64,000 nt of DNA from Escherichia coli (GTDB lineage Bacteria; Pseudomonadota; Gammaproteobacteria; Enterobacterales; Enterobacteriaceae): positions 87,859-151,858 of the forward strand of contig NZ_JAATUR010000003.1 in the NCBI RefSeq assembly GCF_011881725.1. The letters run 5' to 3'. A program made the translations under genes and the position numbers. Positions 22,252 through 32,600 of the stretch are shown here, piece by piece. The stretch's first letter is position 1, and every line of letters begins with the position of its first letter. The notes below the pieces were generated by a model. It had not been told where the DNA came from. It did no database searches and worked only from the letters and a program-made list of their open reading frames with translations.

Positions 22252-23505
22252 TTATGCGTAAACCGGGTAACGTGCGCAGATGTCGAGAACTTTACCTTTG
22301 ATGCGCTCGATAACCGCTTCATCATTGATGCTGTCCAGCACGTCACACATCCAGCCAGCCAGTTCTTTCGCTTCTGCTTCTTTGAAGCCACGACGCGTAA
22401 TCGCTGGAGTCCCCACACGAATACCAGAAGTCACAAACGGGCTCTTCGGATCGTTTGGTACGCTGTTTTTGTTTACGGTGATGTTGGCACGACCCAGAGC
22501 GGCGTCGGCTTCTTTACCGGTCAGGTTTTTATCAACCAGATCAACCAGGAACAGGTGGTTATCAGTACCGCCAGAAACCACTTTGTAGCCACGCTCCAGG
22601 AATACTTCTACCATCGCTTTAGCGTTCTTTGCGACCTGCTGCTGGTAAGTTTTGAACTCAGGCTCCATCGCTTCTTTCAGAGCAACCGCTTTACCGGCGA
22701 TAACGTGCATCAGCGGGCCACCCTGACCACCAGGGAAAACAGCAGAGTTCAGTTTTTTGTACAGCTCTTCGCTACCGCCTTTCGCCAGGATCAGGCCACC
22801 GCGCGGACCTGCCAGGGTTTTGTGCGTAGTGGTAGTAACAACGTGAGCATGAGGAACCGGGTTCGGGTAAACGCCAGCAGCAACCAGGCCCGCAACGTGC
22901 GCCATATCAACAAACAGGTAAGCACCGATGCTGTCAGCGATTTCACGCATTTTCGCCCAGTCAACAACGCCAGAATATGCAGAGAAGCCACCGATAATCA
23001 TTTTCGGCTTATGTTCTTTGGCTTGTTTTTCCAGATCTGCGTAGTCGATATGACCAGTAGCATCGATACCGTAAGGAACGATGTTGTACAGTTTACCGGA
23101 GAAGTTAACCGGAGAACCGTGAGTCAGGTGACCGCCGTGCGCCAGGTTCATACCCAGAACGGTATCGCCTGGTTCCAGCAGCGCGGTGTAGACCGCAAAG
23201 TTAGCCTGGGAGCCGGAGTGCGGCTGAACGTTAGCGTAATCAGCGCCGAACAGTTCTTTCGCGCGATCGATCGCCAGTTGTTCGACGATATCAACATACT
23301 CGCAACCGCCGTAGTAGCGTTTGCCTGGATAACCTTCAGCATATTTGTTGGTCAGCTGAGAACCCTGTGCCTGCATTACGCGAGGGCTGGTGTAGTTTTC
23401 GGAGGCGATCAGTTCGATGTGCTCTTCCTGACGTACTTTTTCCTGCTCCATAGCCTGCCACAGTTCGGCATCATAATCGGCAATGTTCATTTCACGCTTT
23501 AACAT
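22252..23505 (-). CDS. glyA: serine hydroxymethyltransferase GlyA
   Basis: 417 residues from [23 protein letters not shown]-dependent enzyme interconverting serine plus tetrahydrofolate with glycine plus 5,10-methylene-tetrahydrofolate, the main one-carbon source. The Schiff-base lysine lies in [15 protein letters not shown] (Lys229 by family numbering), with [11 protein letters not shown] near the N-terminus. Codon use is strongly biased, as for a highly expressed gene, which also leaves the opposite strand almost free of stops. It is divergent from hmp across 328 bases of regulatory DNA and ends at a REP and hairpin. Confidence 0.98.
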
Positions 23506-23577
23506 CCGCATCTCCTGACTCAGCTAACAATAAAATTATTCGCCTGATTTTGGCGGTCCTGATGGACAACGGCGAAC

Positions 23578-23640
23578 AGTATAACCGAATCATTCTGCGA
23601 TAACAGGTCTTGACAAAGGAATTTACGCAAACGATTACCT
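23578..23640 (-). promoter_or_regulatory. glyA promoter with PurR operator
   Basis: TATACT (23578-23583 on the minus strand) is a good -10. Its -35 is weak, as expected for an activated promoter. ACGCAAACGATTACCT (23625-23640) matches the left half of the PurR palindrome (ACGCAAACG) well and the right half poorly. PurR repression of glyA is established; the exact site here is my assignment. Confidence 0.6.
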
Positions 23641-23709
23641 TCAGGCTGTGCAAGGCTTTGGAGAATAAAGGGCTTGCAACAAGAAACGGATTTCTTTTCA
23701 GGTTTGTGA

Positions 23710-23722
23710 TGCAAATTTTTCA
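23710..23722. promoter_or_regulatory. candidate MetR site upstream of glyA
   Basis: TGCAAATTTTTCA matches the MetR consensus TGAA-N5-TTCA except at one position. It lies ~130 bases upstream of the glyA -10, in the glyA-hmp divergent region where MetR is known to act on both genes. Confidence 0.45.
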
Positions 23723-23784
23723 CTTCATCACATTCTTACTGAAAAACGCCAAAGAACCATTTACATTGCAGGGCTATTTTTTAT

Positions 23785-23805
23785 AAGATGCATTTGAGAT
23801 ACATC
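23785..23805 (+). promoter_or_regulatory. NsrR operator of hmp
   Basis: AAGATGCATTT and AGATACATC fit the 11-1-11 NsrR inverted motif, about 30 bases before the hmp start. AAGATGCA is repeated exactly at 23810-23817. NsrR, a nitric-oxide-sensing [4Fe-4S] repressor, is the known main regulator of hmp. Confidence 0.8.
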
Positions 23806-23833
23806 AATTAAGATGCAAAAAAAGGAAGACTAT

Positions 23834-25024
23834 ATGCTTGACGCTCAAACCATCGCTACAGTAAAAGCCACCATCCCTTTACTGGTGGAAACGGGACCAA
23901 AGTTAACCGCCCATTTCTACGACCGTATGTTTACTCATAACCCAGAACTCAAAGAAATTTTTAATATGAGTAACCAACGTAATGGCGATCAACGAGAAGC
24001 CCTGTTTAACGCTATTGCCGCCTACGCCAGCAATATCGAAAACCTGCCTGCCCTGCTGCCAGCGGTAGAAAAAATCGCTCAGAAACACACCAGTTTCCAG
24101 ATCAAACCGGAACAGTACAACATCGTCGGCGAACACCTGTTGGCGACGCTGGACGAAATGTTCAGCCCGGGTCAGGAAGTGCTGGATGCGTGGGGTAAAG
24201 CCTATGGCGTACTGGCAAATGTATTTATCAATCGCGAGGCGGAAATCTATAACGAAAACGCCAGCAAATCCGGTGGCTGGGAAGGTACTCGCGATTTCCG
24301 CATTGTAGCTAAAACGCCGCGCAGCGCACTGATCACCAGTTTCGAACTGGAACCAGTCGACGGTGGCGCAGTGGCGGATTACTGCCCGGGGCAATATCTC
24401 GGCGTCTGGCTAAAGCCCGAAGGTTTCCCACATCAGGAAATTCGTCAGTACTCTTTAACTCGCAAACCTGATGGCAAAGGCTATCGTATTGCGGTGAAAC
24501 GCGAAGACGGCGGGCAGGTATCCAACTGGCTACACAATCACGCCAATGTTGGCGATGTCGTGAAGCTGGTAGCTCCGGCAGGTGATTTCTTTATGGCTGT
24601 GGCGGATGACACTCCGGTGACACTGATCTCTGCCGGTGTCGGTCAAACGCCAATGCTGGCGATGCTCGATACGCTGGCAAAAGCAGGCCACACAGCACAA
24701 GTGAACTGGTTCCATGCGGCAGAAAATGGCGATGTTCACGCCTTTGCCGATGAAGTTAAGGAACTGGGTCAATCACTGCCACGCTTTACCGCACACACCT
24801 GGTATCGTCAGCCGAGCGAAGCCGATCGCGCTAAAGGTCAGTTTGATAGCGAAGGTCTGATGGATTTGAGCAAACTGGAAGGTGCGTTCAGCGATCCGGC
24901 AATGCAATTCTATCTCTGCGGCCCGGTTGGCTTCATGCAGTTTGCCGCGAAACAGTTAGTGGAACTGGGCGTGAAGCAGGAAAACATTCATTACGAATGC
25001 TTTGGCCCGCATAAGGTACTGTGA
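23834..25024 (+). CDS. hmp: flavohemoglobin / nitric oxide dioxygenase Hmp
   Basis: 396 residues from [17 protein letters not shown], with AAGGAAG upstream; the in-frame ATG seven codons earlier is not the start. A globin domain (1-~138) carries the proximal haem ligand His85. An FAD-binding domain ([11 protein letters not shown]) and an NAD-binding domain ([22 protein letters not shown]) follow. It oxidises NO to nitrate with O2 and NAD(P)H in the cytosol. Control is by NsrR through the operator just upstream. It is convergent with glnB. Confidence 0.98.
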   Translation: MLDAQTIATVKATIPLLVETGPKLTAHFYDRMFTHNPELKEIFNMSNQRNGDQREALFNAIAAYASNIENLPALLPAVEKIAQKHTSFQIKPEQYNIVGEHLLATLDEMFSPGQEVLDAWGKAYGVLANVFINREAEIYNENASKSGGWEGTRDFRIVAKTPRSALITSFELEPVDGGAVADYCPGQYLGVWLKPEGFPHQEIRQYSLTRKPDGKGYRIAVKREDGGQVSNWLHNHANVGDVVKLVAPAGDFFMAVADDTPVTLISAGVGQTPMLAMLDTLAKAGHTAQVNWFHAAENGDVHAFADEVKELGQSLPRFTAHTWYRQPSEADRAKGQFDSEGLMDLSKLEGAFSDPAMQFYLCGPVGFMQFAAKQLVELGVKQENIHYECFGPHKVL

Positions 25025-25030
25025 TTTGAT

Positions 25031-25056
25031 GTTGCCGGATGGAGACATCCGGCAAC
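25031..25056. terminator. hairpin between convergent hmp and glnB
   Basis: GTTGCCGGATG and CATCCGGCAAC form a perfect 11-bp stem with a 4-base loop, directly between two gene ends. There is no clear U-tract on either strand, so it may act as a weak bidirectional terminator or a 3'-end stabiliser. It also contains the REP-like core GCCGGATG. Confidence 0.5.
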
Positions 25057-25067
25057 CCTGACGCGAT

Positions 25068-25442
<375 letters not shown>

Positions 25443-25466
25443 CTAAACGTAACACATTACGCCATT

Positions 25467-26801
25467 TCATTCCTTGAAATCGTTTGCATCCAGCTCGTGT
25501 CGGGAAAGCAGTTTATAAAATTCTGTCCGGTTGCGCCCCGCCATTCTCGCCGCATGGGTGACGTTGCCTTTGGTGATTTGCAGCAGCTTGCGCAAGTAGT
25601 TGAGTTCAAACTGGTTACGCGCCTCAACAAAAGTGGGCAGCGCCGTATTTTCGCCCTCCAGCGCCTGCTCTACTAATGCATCACTAATCACCGGAGATGA
25701 TGTCAGCGCCACGCACTGTTCAATCACGTTCACCAACTGGCGCACATTGCCCGGCCAGCTGGCGGTCATCAGGCGTTTCATCGCATCGGTGGAGAACGCG
25801 CGGACAAACGGTTTATGTCGCTCTGCCGCCTGGCGCAACAGGTGATTTGCCAGTAGCGGAATGTCTTCTGTGCGCTCTGCCAAGGCCGGAATTTTCAGGC
25901 TGACAACGTTGAGGCGGTAATAGAGATCTTCGCGGAATTCCCCACGCGCCATTGCTTTTGGCAAGTCGCGGTGAGTCGCTGAAATAATCCGCACGTCGAT
26001 ATCAATATCGCGGTTGCTGCCCAGCGGGCGGACTTTGCGCTCCTGCAACACACGCAGTAATTTTACCTGTAACGGCGTAGGCATATCGCCAATCTCATCA
26101 AGAAACAGCGTACCGCCTTCCGCCGCCTGGAATAAACCTTCGCGATTGCTGACCGCGCCAGTAAACGCGCCGCGTGCATGGCCAAACAGTTCGGACTCCA
26201 GCAACTGCTCGGGCAATGCGCCACAGTTAATGGCAATAAACGGCCTGCTGTTACGCGGGCTGGCGTTATGAATCGCCTGGGCGAAAATCTCTTTCCCGGT
26301 GCCGCTCTGACCGTTAATCAGCACGCTAACGTCTGATTGCGCCACCAGCCGCGCCTGTTCCAGCAAACGCAGCATCAGCGGGCTGCGGGTGACAATCGCC
26401 TCGCGCCAACGCTCGTCGGTGGCCGGGGCGGATTGCTCAAGCGCATCATCAATTGCCTGATATAGCGCGTCTTTATCAACAGGCTTGGTAAGGAAACTAA
26501 ACACGCCCTGCTGTGTCGCGGCTACGGCATCGGGAATGGAACCATGCGCGGTAAGAATGATTACCGGCATACCTGGCTGCACTTTCTGAATTTCAGCAAA
26601 CAGCTGCATGCCGTCCATTTCATCCATCCGCAGGTCGCTGATGACTAAATCTACTTTTTCGCGATTCAGTACCCGTAATCCTTCAGCACCACTTTCCGCC
26701 GTGACCACACTGTAGCCTTCGCTGGTCAGACGCAGGCCAAGCAGTTTCAGCAATCCCGGATCGTCATCGACCAATAATAAATGCGCAGGTTTATGGCTCA
26801 T
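25467..26801 (-). CDS. glrR: sigma-54-dependent response regulator GlrR (QseF)
   Basis: 444 residues from MSHKPAHLLLVDDDPGLLKL. Receiver domain with phospho-acceptor Asp56 (DLVISDLRMD). A central AAA+ sigma-54 interaction domain follows, with Walker A GQSGTGKE, the GAFTGA loop and Walker B-like GGTLFLDEIGD. A C-terminal helix-turn-helix lies in NVTHAARMAGRNRTEFY. Phosphorylated by GlrK, it activates glmY from the sigma-54 promoter at 29206-29222. Its start overlaps the end of qseG by 11 bases. The long in-frame upstream extension falls inside qseG and is not used. Confidence 0.96.
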   Translation of the reverse strand: MSHKPAHLLLVDDDPGLLKLLGLRLTSEGYSVVTAESGAEGLRVLNREKVDLVISDLRMDEMDGMQLFAEIQKVQPGMPVIILTAHGSIPDAVAATQQGVFSFLTKPVDKDALYQAIDDALEQSAPATDERWREAIVTRSPLMLRLLEQARLVAQSDVSVLINGQSGTGKEIFAQAIHNASPRNSRPFIAINCGALPEQLLESELFGHARGAFTGAVSNREGLFQAAEGGTLFLDEIGDMPTPLQVKLLRVLQERKVRPLGSNRDIDIDVRIISATHRDLPKAMARGEFREDLYYRLNVVSLKIPALAERTEDIPLLANHLLRQAAERHKPFVRAFSTDAMKRLMTASWPGNVRQLVNVIEQCVALTSSPVISDALVEQALEGENTALPTFVEARNQFELNYLRKLLQITKGNVTHAARMAGRNRTEFYKLLSRHELDANDFKE

Positions 26802-27504
26802 CAGGAGTGGCCTCATGGGTGGATGGCGCGGGATTTTCACTCTCGTGCGGCGTATCCGGCGAGAAATTTCCGGCTGGTTTGCGGGTCGAGAGCTGGCGTT
26901 CAATATCCGTCAGGTTTTCCAGCTTGCGGGTGGTGAGCGCCAGCTGCTGCTGCAGAACGTGATGTTGCTGACGCAAGGTATCCAGTTCGCTGTCGCTGGA
27001 CTGCTGGAGTTTGCTGTAACGTTGGCGCTCTTCTGCCAGTTGCAGTTGCAGCGCCTGGCCGTCGCGCCAGAGCTGATACAACGGGCGAACCTGCGCCGGG
27101 ATCTCAGTACTTAACGCGTCAATGCGCATGACCAGTTGGCGGCGCTCAAAAGGCGTGATTTTGGCGTCGGCGAGTAAAATCCCCTGCTTGAAGGTATTTT
27201 GCCAGCTACCATCACCATACTTACGGGCTTCCTGACGCGACTGCGCTGGCATTAAGCGGTTGGCGCAATCCATCGCCCGTAGCCAGTAAAGCGGGTTAGT
27301 TTCGGTTGTTCTACCTTGCAGCGCCCAGATGTCGCTACATTCGGTAGGAAGATAATCAGCCAGTTGATAAACCGGAATTTTTTCTTCTACTGGCGCATTA
27401 ATGGCTGGCTTATTGTAATTCTGCACGCAGCCCAGCAGCGCCAGACAAGGCAACCCCGCCAGCCACAGCCGTCGGGGCAATAATCGTTGAAAAATTTGTC
27501 GCAT
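26791..27504 (-). CDS. qseG: outer-membrane lipoprotein QseG
   Basis: 237 residues from MRQIFQRLLPRRLWLAGLPC. A lipoprotein signal with lipobox LALLGC gives a lipidated Cys at about residue 25. The mature part has a long helical or coiled-coil region rich in Gln (about 150-205: LRQQHHVLQQQLALTTRKLEN in part). In E. coli it interacts with the sensor GlrK and is needed for its activity, and affects type III effector translocation in pathogenic strains. It lies between glrK (17 bases upstream) and glrR (11-base overlap). Confidence 0.93.
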   Translation of the reverse strand: MRQIFQRLLPRRLWLAGLPCLALLGCVQNYNKPAINAPVEEKIPVYQLADYLPTECSDIWALQGRTTETNPLYWLRAMDCANRLMPAQSRQEARKYGDGSWQNTFKQGILLADAKITPFERRQLVMRIDALSTEIPAQVRPLYQLWRDGQALQLQLAEERQRYSKLQQSSDSELDTLRQQHHVLQQQLALTTRKLENLTDIERQLSTRKPAGNFSPDTPHESENPAPSTHEATPDEP

Positions 27505-27521
27505 ATTCACCAGACTTAGCA

Positions 27522-28952
27522 TTATTTCTTCGTGTTTTTCGACGAAGGCAATTCAATGCGGAAGCAAACGTCTTGCCCGCTCTCGTCGACCAGATACAGT
27601 TCCCCCTGCATACGGCGAATACAATCCCTGGCAATGCTTAATCCCAGACCGCTGCCCTTCACCGCCCCTTTTCGCTGGTGGCTTCCCTGAAAAAAGGGTT
27701 CGAAGATCATGGCGCGTTCCTCTTGCGGAATGGGCGTGCCTGTATTGATGACATCAATATAAACCCGCGCGCCATGTAAACTGCTACGGAGGTAAATGTT
27801 ACCGGATTCAGCCCCGTAGTGCACCGCATTGGAGTAAAGATTATCCAGCACACTCATCAGCAGCATAGGCTCTGCCAGGCAAGTTGTTGCCTTGAGATCG
27901 ACGTCGGTATGCATCATTTTAGCCCGTGCTGGCAGGCTGTGAGCAGAAACCACGGTCTCCACCAGCTCGGCTAACTCAACGTTCTCCAGTTCCACCGCGC
28001 CATCCGCCTGTTTACGGTTGTAATCAAGCAGTTGTTCAATCAGTTTTTGCAAATTACGGCTGCTGCTATCAAGGATGCTCACCACTTCTTTTTGCTCTGG
28101 CGTAAGTGGCCCAACAACCTGGTCAGCCAGTAATTCTGTGCCCTCGCGCATACTCGCCAGCGGTGTTTTTAATTCATGAGATAAATGTCTTAAAAATTGG
28201 TGGCGTTGAGATTCCAGCCATGACAGACGCTCGCTTAACCAAAGAATACGTTGCCCTACCGAGCGTAACTCGCTTGGTCCGCTGAACGAGACACTATTCC
28301 CCAGTGAACGCCCTTCCCCCAGACGGTTGATCATCCGTTCAATATTTTTTACCGGGCCGATAATCATCCGCGTAAAAAGCAGCACCATTACCAGGCTCAC
28401 CAGAAACAGCACCAGTGACTGCCAGCCAAAATATTGCCCTCGTTCGGCGATTTCGCGTTGTAACTGCTGCCCGCGAGAGAACACCACAGCGCGCGTAGTC
28501 TGTACCATTTCGGCATTGGCACTGGCAAAGGCTTCCAGACGCGCGGCGGCGGCGACATCGGGGCCGCTGTTGTTACACTGGAGTTGGGCCAGATTGTTCA
28601 AATCCTGACGCAATGCCTGGTAAAGTTTATCGTCCGGCAGCACGCCTGCGTGGGCATCGAGCATTTCGCTGTAACGCTTGCGCTGGCTTTGATAAACCTT
28701 CGCCAGGGTAGGATCATCCAGCACGCAATACTGACGGTAGCTACGCTCCATCTCCAGTGCCGCGTTGGTCATCGCCTCGCTGCGTCGGACATCAATCAGC
28801 GTCGTGCGGTTGACCAGCGCCGCCTGATCGCTAAGCGCATTAAGGCTTTGCCAGGCTTGCCATGCCAGCACCAACAGGGGCAGCAGGATCAGCAAGAATG
28901 CCAGCATTACCAATTGTCGTAATGAACGGGGAAAAACGGGCCAGCGTTTCAA
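27522..28952 (-). CDS. glrK: sensor histidine kinase GlrK (QseE)
   Basis: 476 residues if translation begins at the TTG at 28950-28952, giving (M)KRWPVFPRSLRQLV; no ATG is well placed and the longer upstream reading has no family similarity. TM1 is at about 12-32, a periplasmic helical domain follows to ~165, and TM2 is at about 170-190. Then come HAMP, the H-box HLSHELKTPLASMREG, and the ATPase motifs NLYSNAVHYG and GSGLGLSIARD. It responds to envelope signals and phosphorylates GlrR. Operon glrK-qseG-glrR. Confidence 0.95.
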   Translation of the reverse strand: MKRWPVFPRSLRQLVMLAFLLILLPLLVLAWQAWQSLNALSDQAALVNRTTLIDVRRSEAMTNAALEMERSYRQYCVLDDPTLAKVYQSQRKRYSEMLDAHAGVLPDDKLYQALRQDLNNLAQLQCNNSGPDVAAAARLEAFASANAEMVQTTRAVVFSRGQQLQREIAERGQYFGWQSLVLFLVSLVMVLLFTRMIIGPVKNIERMINRLGEGRSLGNSVSFSGPSELRSVGQRILWLSERLSWLESQRHQFLRHLSHELKTPLASMREGTELLADQVVGPLTPEQKEVVSILDSSSRNLQKLIEQLLDYNRKQADGAVELENVELAELVETVVSAHSLPARAKMMHTDVDLKATTCLAEPMLLMSVLDNLYSNAVHYGAESGNIYLRSSLHGARVYIDVINTGTPIPQEERAMIFEPFFQGSHQRKGAVKGSGLGLSIARDCIRRMQGELYLVDESGQDVCFRIELPSSKNTKK

Positions 28953-29010
28953 GGCATTACTCTCGTCAGACGCGAATAACCAAATGCTAACCGAGGGGAA
29001 GTGCAGATAC

Positions 29011-29194
29011 AACAAAGCCGGGAATGACCCGGCTTTGTTATGGAATAAGGCGGTGCCTAACTCGACGTTTCGCCCGATGGTTGATATAGCTAAGCTGATA
29101 TCAGAAGTTGGACGGCAGGCACCTTGTTGTGCGTCATTCGAATTTTATGTAGCGCGTCCCGAAGGGGCTGACATAAATGGGTGAATGAGCCACT
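29011..29194 (-). ncRNA. glmY: small RNA GlmY
   Basis: The minus strand from about 29194 reads AGTGGCTCATTCACCCATTT and ends in the terminator stem AACAAAGCCGGG...CCCGGCTTTGTT (29011-29039). I recognise this as GlmY, 184 nt and later processed. It carries the hairpin GCCCCTTCGGGACGC near the 5' end. GlmY titrates RapZ, sparing its homologue GlmZ, which activates glmS translation and glucosamine-6-phosphate synthesis. It lies between purL and glrK and shares their orientation. Its start is set by the overlapping promoters just upstream. Confidence 0.95.
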
Positions 29195-29205
29195 GGTTAC
29201 TATTA

Positions 29206-29222
29206 TGCAGTAACTGTGCCAA
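29206..29222 (-). promoter_or_regulatory. sigma-54 promoter of glmY (with overlapping sigma-70 -10)
   Basis: The minus strand reads TTGGCACAGTTACTGCA. It has GG of the -24 box and GC of the -12 box at the correct spacing, ending 12 bases before the GlmY 5' end. CATAAT immediately downstream can serve as a sigma-70 -10, consistent with the known dual promoter of glmY in E. coli. Confidence 0.92.
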
Positions 29223-29310
29223 CAAATAAAATTGTTTGATAACGTACTGATTATACGTTGTTTTGGTGGATTTATGGTTGACTCACAATTTGTCTACAAA
29301 TTAGCCACCG

Positions 29311-29424
29311 TGTCGCTTAAAAGAGACAGTTAAGGTTAAAAACATTAATTTTAAATCAAATCAACAAGTTAAATGTCTCCTATAAGCGACATAACAAACC
29401 ACCCATTGTCGTGATTTACAGACA
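29311..29424. promoter_or_regulatory. three GlrR binding sites and an IHF match upstream of glmY
   Basis: TGTC-N10-GACA occurs three times without a mismatch: 29311-29328, 29374-29391 and 29407-29424. These are GlrR enhancer sites 90-230 bases upstream of the glmY start. Between the first two, AATCAACAAGTTA (29359-29371) fits the IHF consensus WATCAA-N4-TTR exactly, as needed to loop the activator onto sigma-54 polymerase. Confidence 0.88.
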
Positions 29425-29450
29425 CAAAAAAGCTCCCGAGTTGGGAGCTT
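29425..29450 (-). terminator. purL terminator
   Basis: On the minus strand AAGCTCCC-AACTC-GGGAGCTT is followed by TTTTTGTG, a good intrinsic terminator about 155 bases after the purL stop. It ends purL transcription just before the GlrR sites. Confidence 0.85.
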
Positions 29451-29480
29451 AGAATTATTGGCAAAGTAATTAGTGTTTAA

Positions 29481-29516
<36 letters not shown>

Positions 29517-29604
29517 AAATCATGCAAATTCAATACATTGCAGGGATAACCAGGCTAACGAGGTCAGTGTAGCGCATCAGACGATGCGCATATTACCCGA
29601 AGCC

Positions 29605-32600
29605 TTATCCCAACTGCTTACGCGCATTACGGAAAATACGCATCCATGGGCCATCCTCGCCCCAGTTTTCCGGATGCCAGGAGTTGCTGACAGTACGGAA
29701 AACACGTTCCGGGTGCGGCATCATAATGGTGACACGACCGCTTTCAGTCGTGACCGCCGTAATACCGTTCGGTGAACCGTTCGGGTTAGCCGGGTAGGTT
29801 TCAGTGACTTTGCCGAAGTTATCGACATAGCGCAGTGACACAAGCCCTTTACTTTCCAGCGCCGCCAGATGCGCCGCGTCACGTACCTCTACGCGCCCCT
29901 CGCCGTGAGAAACCGCTATCGGCATCTGCGAGCCAACCATACCCTGCAACATCAACGACGGGCTTTGGGTCACTTCAACCAGGCTAAAACGCGCTTCAAA
30001 GCGATCGGAGGTGTTACGCACAAAACGTGGCCACAACTCGCTACCAGGGATCAGCTCACGCAAATTAGACATCATCTGGCAACCGTTACATACCCCCAAA
30101 GCCAGAGTTTGCGGACGATGGAAGAAGGTTGCAAATTCATCACGTACCCGGTCATTGAACAGGATAGACTTCGCCCAACCTTCACCAGCGCCCAGCACAT
30201 CACCGTAGGAGAAACCGCCGCACGCGACCAGGGCGTGGAAATCCTCCAGGCCCGTGCGTCCAGCCAGCAGGTCGCTCATATGGACGTCGATAGCATCGAA
30301 GCCTGCACGGTGGAACGCTGCCGCCATTTCAACATGCGAGTTCACGCCCTGCTCACGCAGCACGGCAACTTTCGGACGTGCGCCAGTAGCAATAAACGGA
30401 GCTGCCACATCTTCGTTGATATCAAACGACAGTTTTACATTCAGGCCCGGATCGGCGTCATTAGATTTCGCCTGATGTTCCTGATCGGCACACTCCGGGT
30501 TGTCACGCAGGCGCTGCATCTGCCAGGTGGTTTCTGCCCACCAGACACGCAACGTGGTGCGGCTTTCGCTGAATACCGCCTGCCCGTTGGCGGTAATCAC
30601 AAAACGGTCACCGGAAACCGCCTGACCGACATAATGAACACAATCAGCAAGGCCATACTGCGCCAGGACGGCTTCAACCGCTTCACGGTCAGCAGCGCGA
30701 ACCTGAATCACCGCACCCAGCTCTTCGTTAAACAACGCCGCCAGATGATCGTCTCCAAGAGTGGCAATATCCGCTTCAATGCCGCAATGACCGGCAAACG
30801 CCATTTCCGCCAGCGTTACCAGCAGGCCGCCATCAGAGCGGTCGTGGAACGCCAGCAGCTTACGCTGCGCAACCAGCGCCTGAATTGCGTCATAGAAGCC
30901 TTTCAGTTGGGCAACATCGCGTACATCTGCCGGTTTGTCGCCAAGCTGACGATAAACCTGCGCCAGCGCCGTTGCGCCCAGCGCGTTATTGCCTTTGCCA
31001 AGATCAATCAGCAGCAGGGCGTTATCTTCGGTAGAAAGCTGCGGCGTGATGGTGTGGCGTACATCTTCTACGCGGGCGAATGCAGAAATGACCAGCGACA
31101 GCGGCGAGGTCATTTCGCGCTCTTCGTTACCTTCCTGCCAGCGGGTTTTCATCGACATAGAGTCTTTACCCACCGGGATAGTCAGGCCCAGCGCCGGACA
31201 AAGCTCTTCGCCCACCGCTTTAACCGCTTCATACAGGCCTGCATCTTCACCAGGATGACCTGCCGCCGCCATCCAGTTGGCGGAAAGTTTGATGCGTTTG
31301 ATATCGCCAATCTGCGTGGCCGCGATGTTAGTTAACGCTTCACCAACCGCCAGACGGGCAGAGGCGGCAAAATCCAGCAACGCAACCGGCGCACGTTCGC
31401 CAATCGCCATCGCTTCACCGTAGTAGCTGTCGAGGCTGGCGGTAGTCACTGCGCAGTTAGCCACCGGCACCTGCCACGGACCCACCATCTGATCGCGCGC
31501 TACCATACCGGTTACGGTGCGGTCACCGATGGTCACCAGGAAAGTTTTCTCGGCCACGGTCGGCAGATGCAGCACGCGTTTCACCGCGTCTGCAATGGTG
31601 ATCCCTTCACGGGCCAGGGCGTCGCCTTTCGCTTTCAGCGTTTGTACATCGCGGGTCATCTTCGGCGTCTTGCCGAGCAGCACGTCCAGTGGCAGATCGA
31701 TCGGCTGATTATCAAAATGACGATCGTGCAGGGAGAGATGTAATTCTTCGGTTGCTTCACCAATCACCGCGTACGGTGCGCGTTCACGCTTACACAGTTC
31801 GTCAAACAGCGGTAACTGATCGGCAGCAACCGCCAGCACATAACGTTCCTGGGATTCGTTACACCAGATTTCCAGCGGGCTCATACCCGGTTCGTCGCTC
31901 AGGATATCGCGCAGTTCAAATTTACCGCCGCGCCCGCCGTCGCTTACCAATTCCGGCATGGCGTTAGAAAGACCGCCTGCGCCAACGTCGTGGATAAACA
32001 GGATTGGGTTGGCATCACCAAGCTGCCAGCAACGGTCGATCACTTCCTGGCAGCGACGCTCCATCTCCGGGTTGTCGCGCTGTACGGAAGCAAAGTCGAG
32101 GTCGGCATCAGACTGACCAGACGCCATGGAAGACGCCGCGCCGCCGCCAAGACCGATGTTCATTGCCGTGCCGCCGAGAACGACCAGCTTCGCACCGACG
32201 TTGATCTCGCCTTTTTGTACGTGATCGGCGCGAATGTTGCCGATCCCGCCCGCCAGCATGATCGGTTTGTGATAACCGCGCAGCTCTTCGCCATTGTGGC
32301 TGTTCACTTTTTCTTCATAAGTACGGAAGTAGCCGTTCAGTGCCGGACGACCAAATTCGTTGTTAAACGCCGCGCCGCCCAGCGGGCCTTCGGTCATGAT
32401 GTCCAGCGCGGTGACAATGCGCTCAGGCTTACCGAAATCTTCTTCCCACGGTTGTTCAAAGCCCGGAATACGCAGGTTGGATACGGAGAAACCAACCAGA
32501 CCGGCTTTCGGCTTAGCACCGCGTCCGGTGGCGCCTTCATCGCGGATTTCACCGCCAGAACCGGTAGCCGCGCCCGGCCACGGAGAAATCGCCGTCGGGT

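Noticed and set aside
22213..23502. 429-codon open frame on the plus strand opposite glyA
   Set aside because: It mirrors glyA almost end to end. Strong codon bias in glyA removes stop codons from the antisense frame; the translation has no recognisable domain and no ribosome site.
29869..31335. 488-codon open frame opposite purL, and a second at 31990-33006
   Set aside because: Both lie wholly inside purL on the other strand, with compositions that follow from its codon bias. No domain, start signal or promoter supports them.
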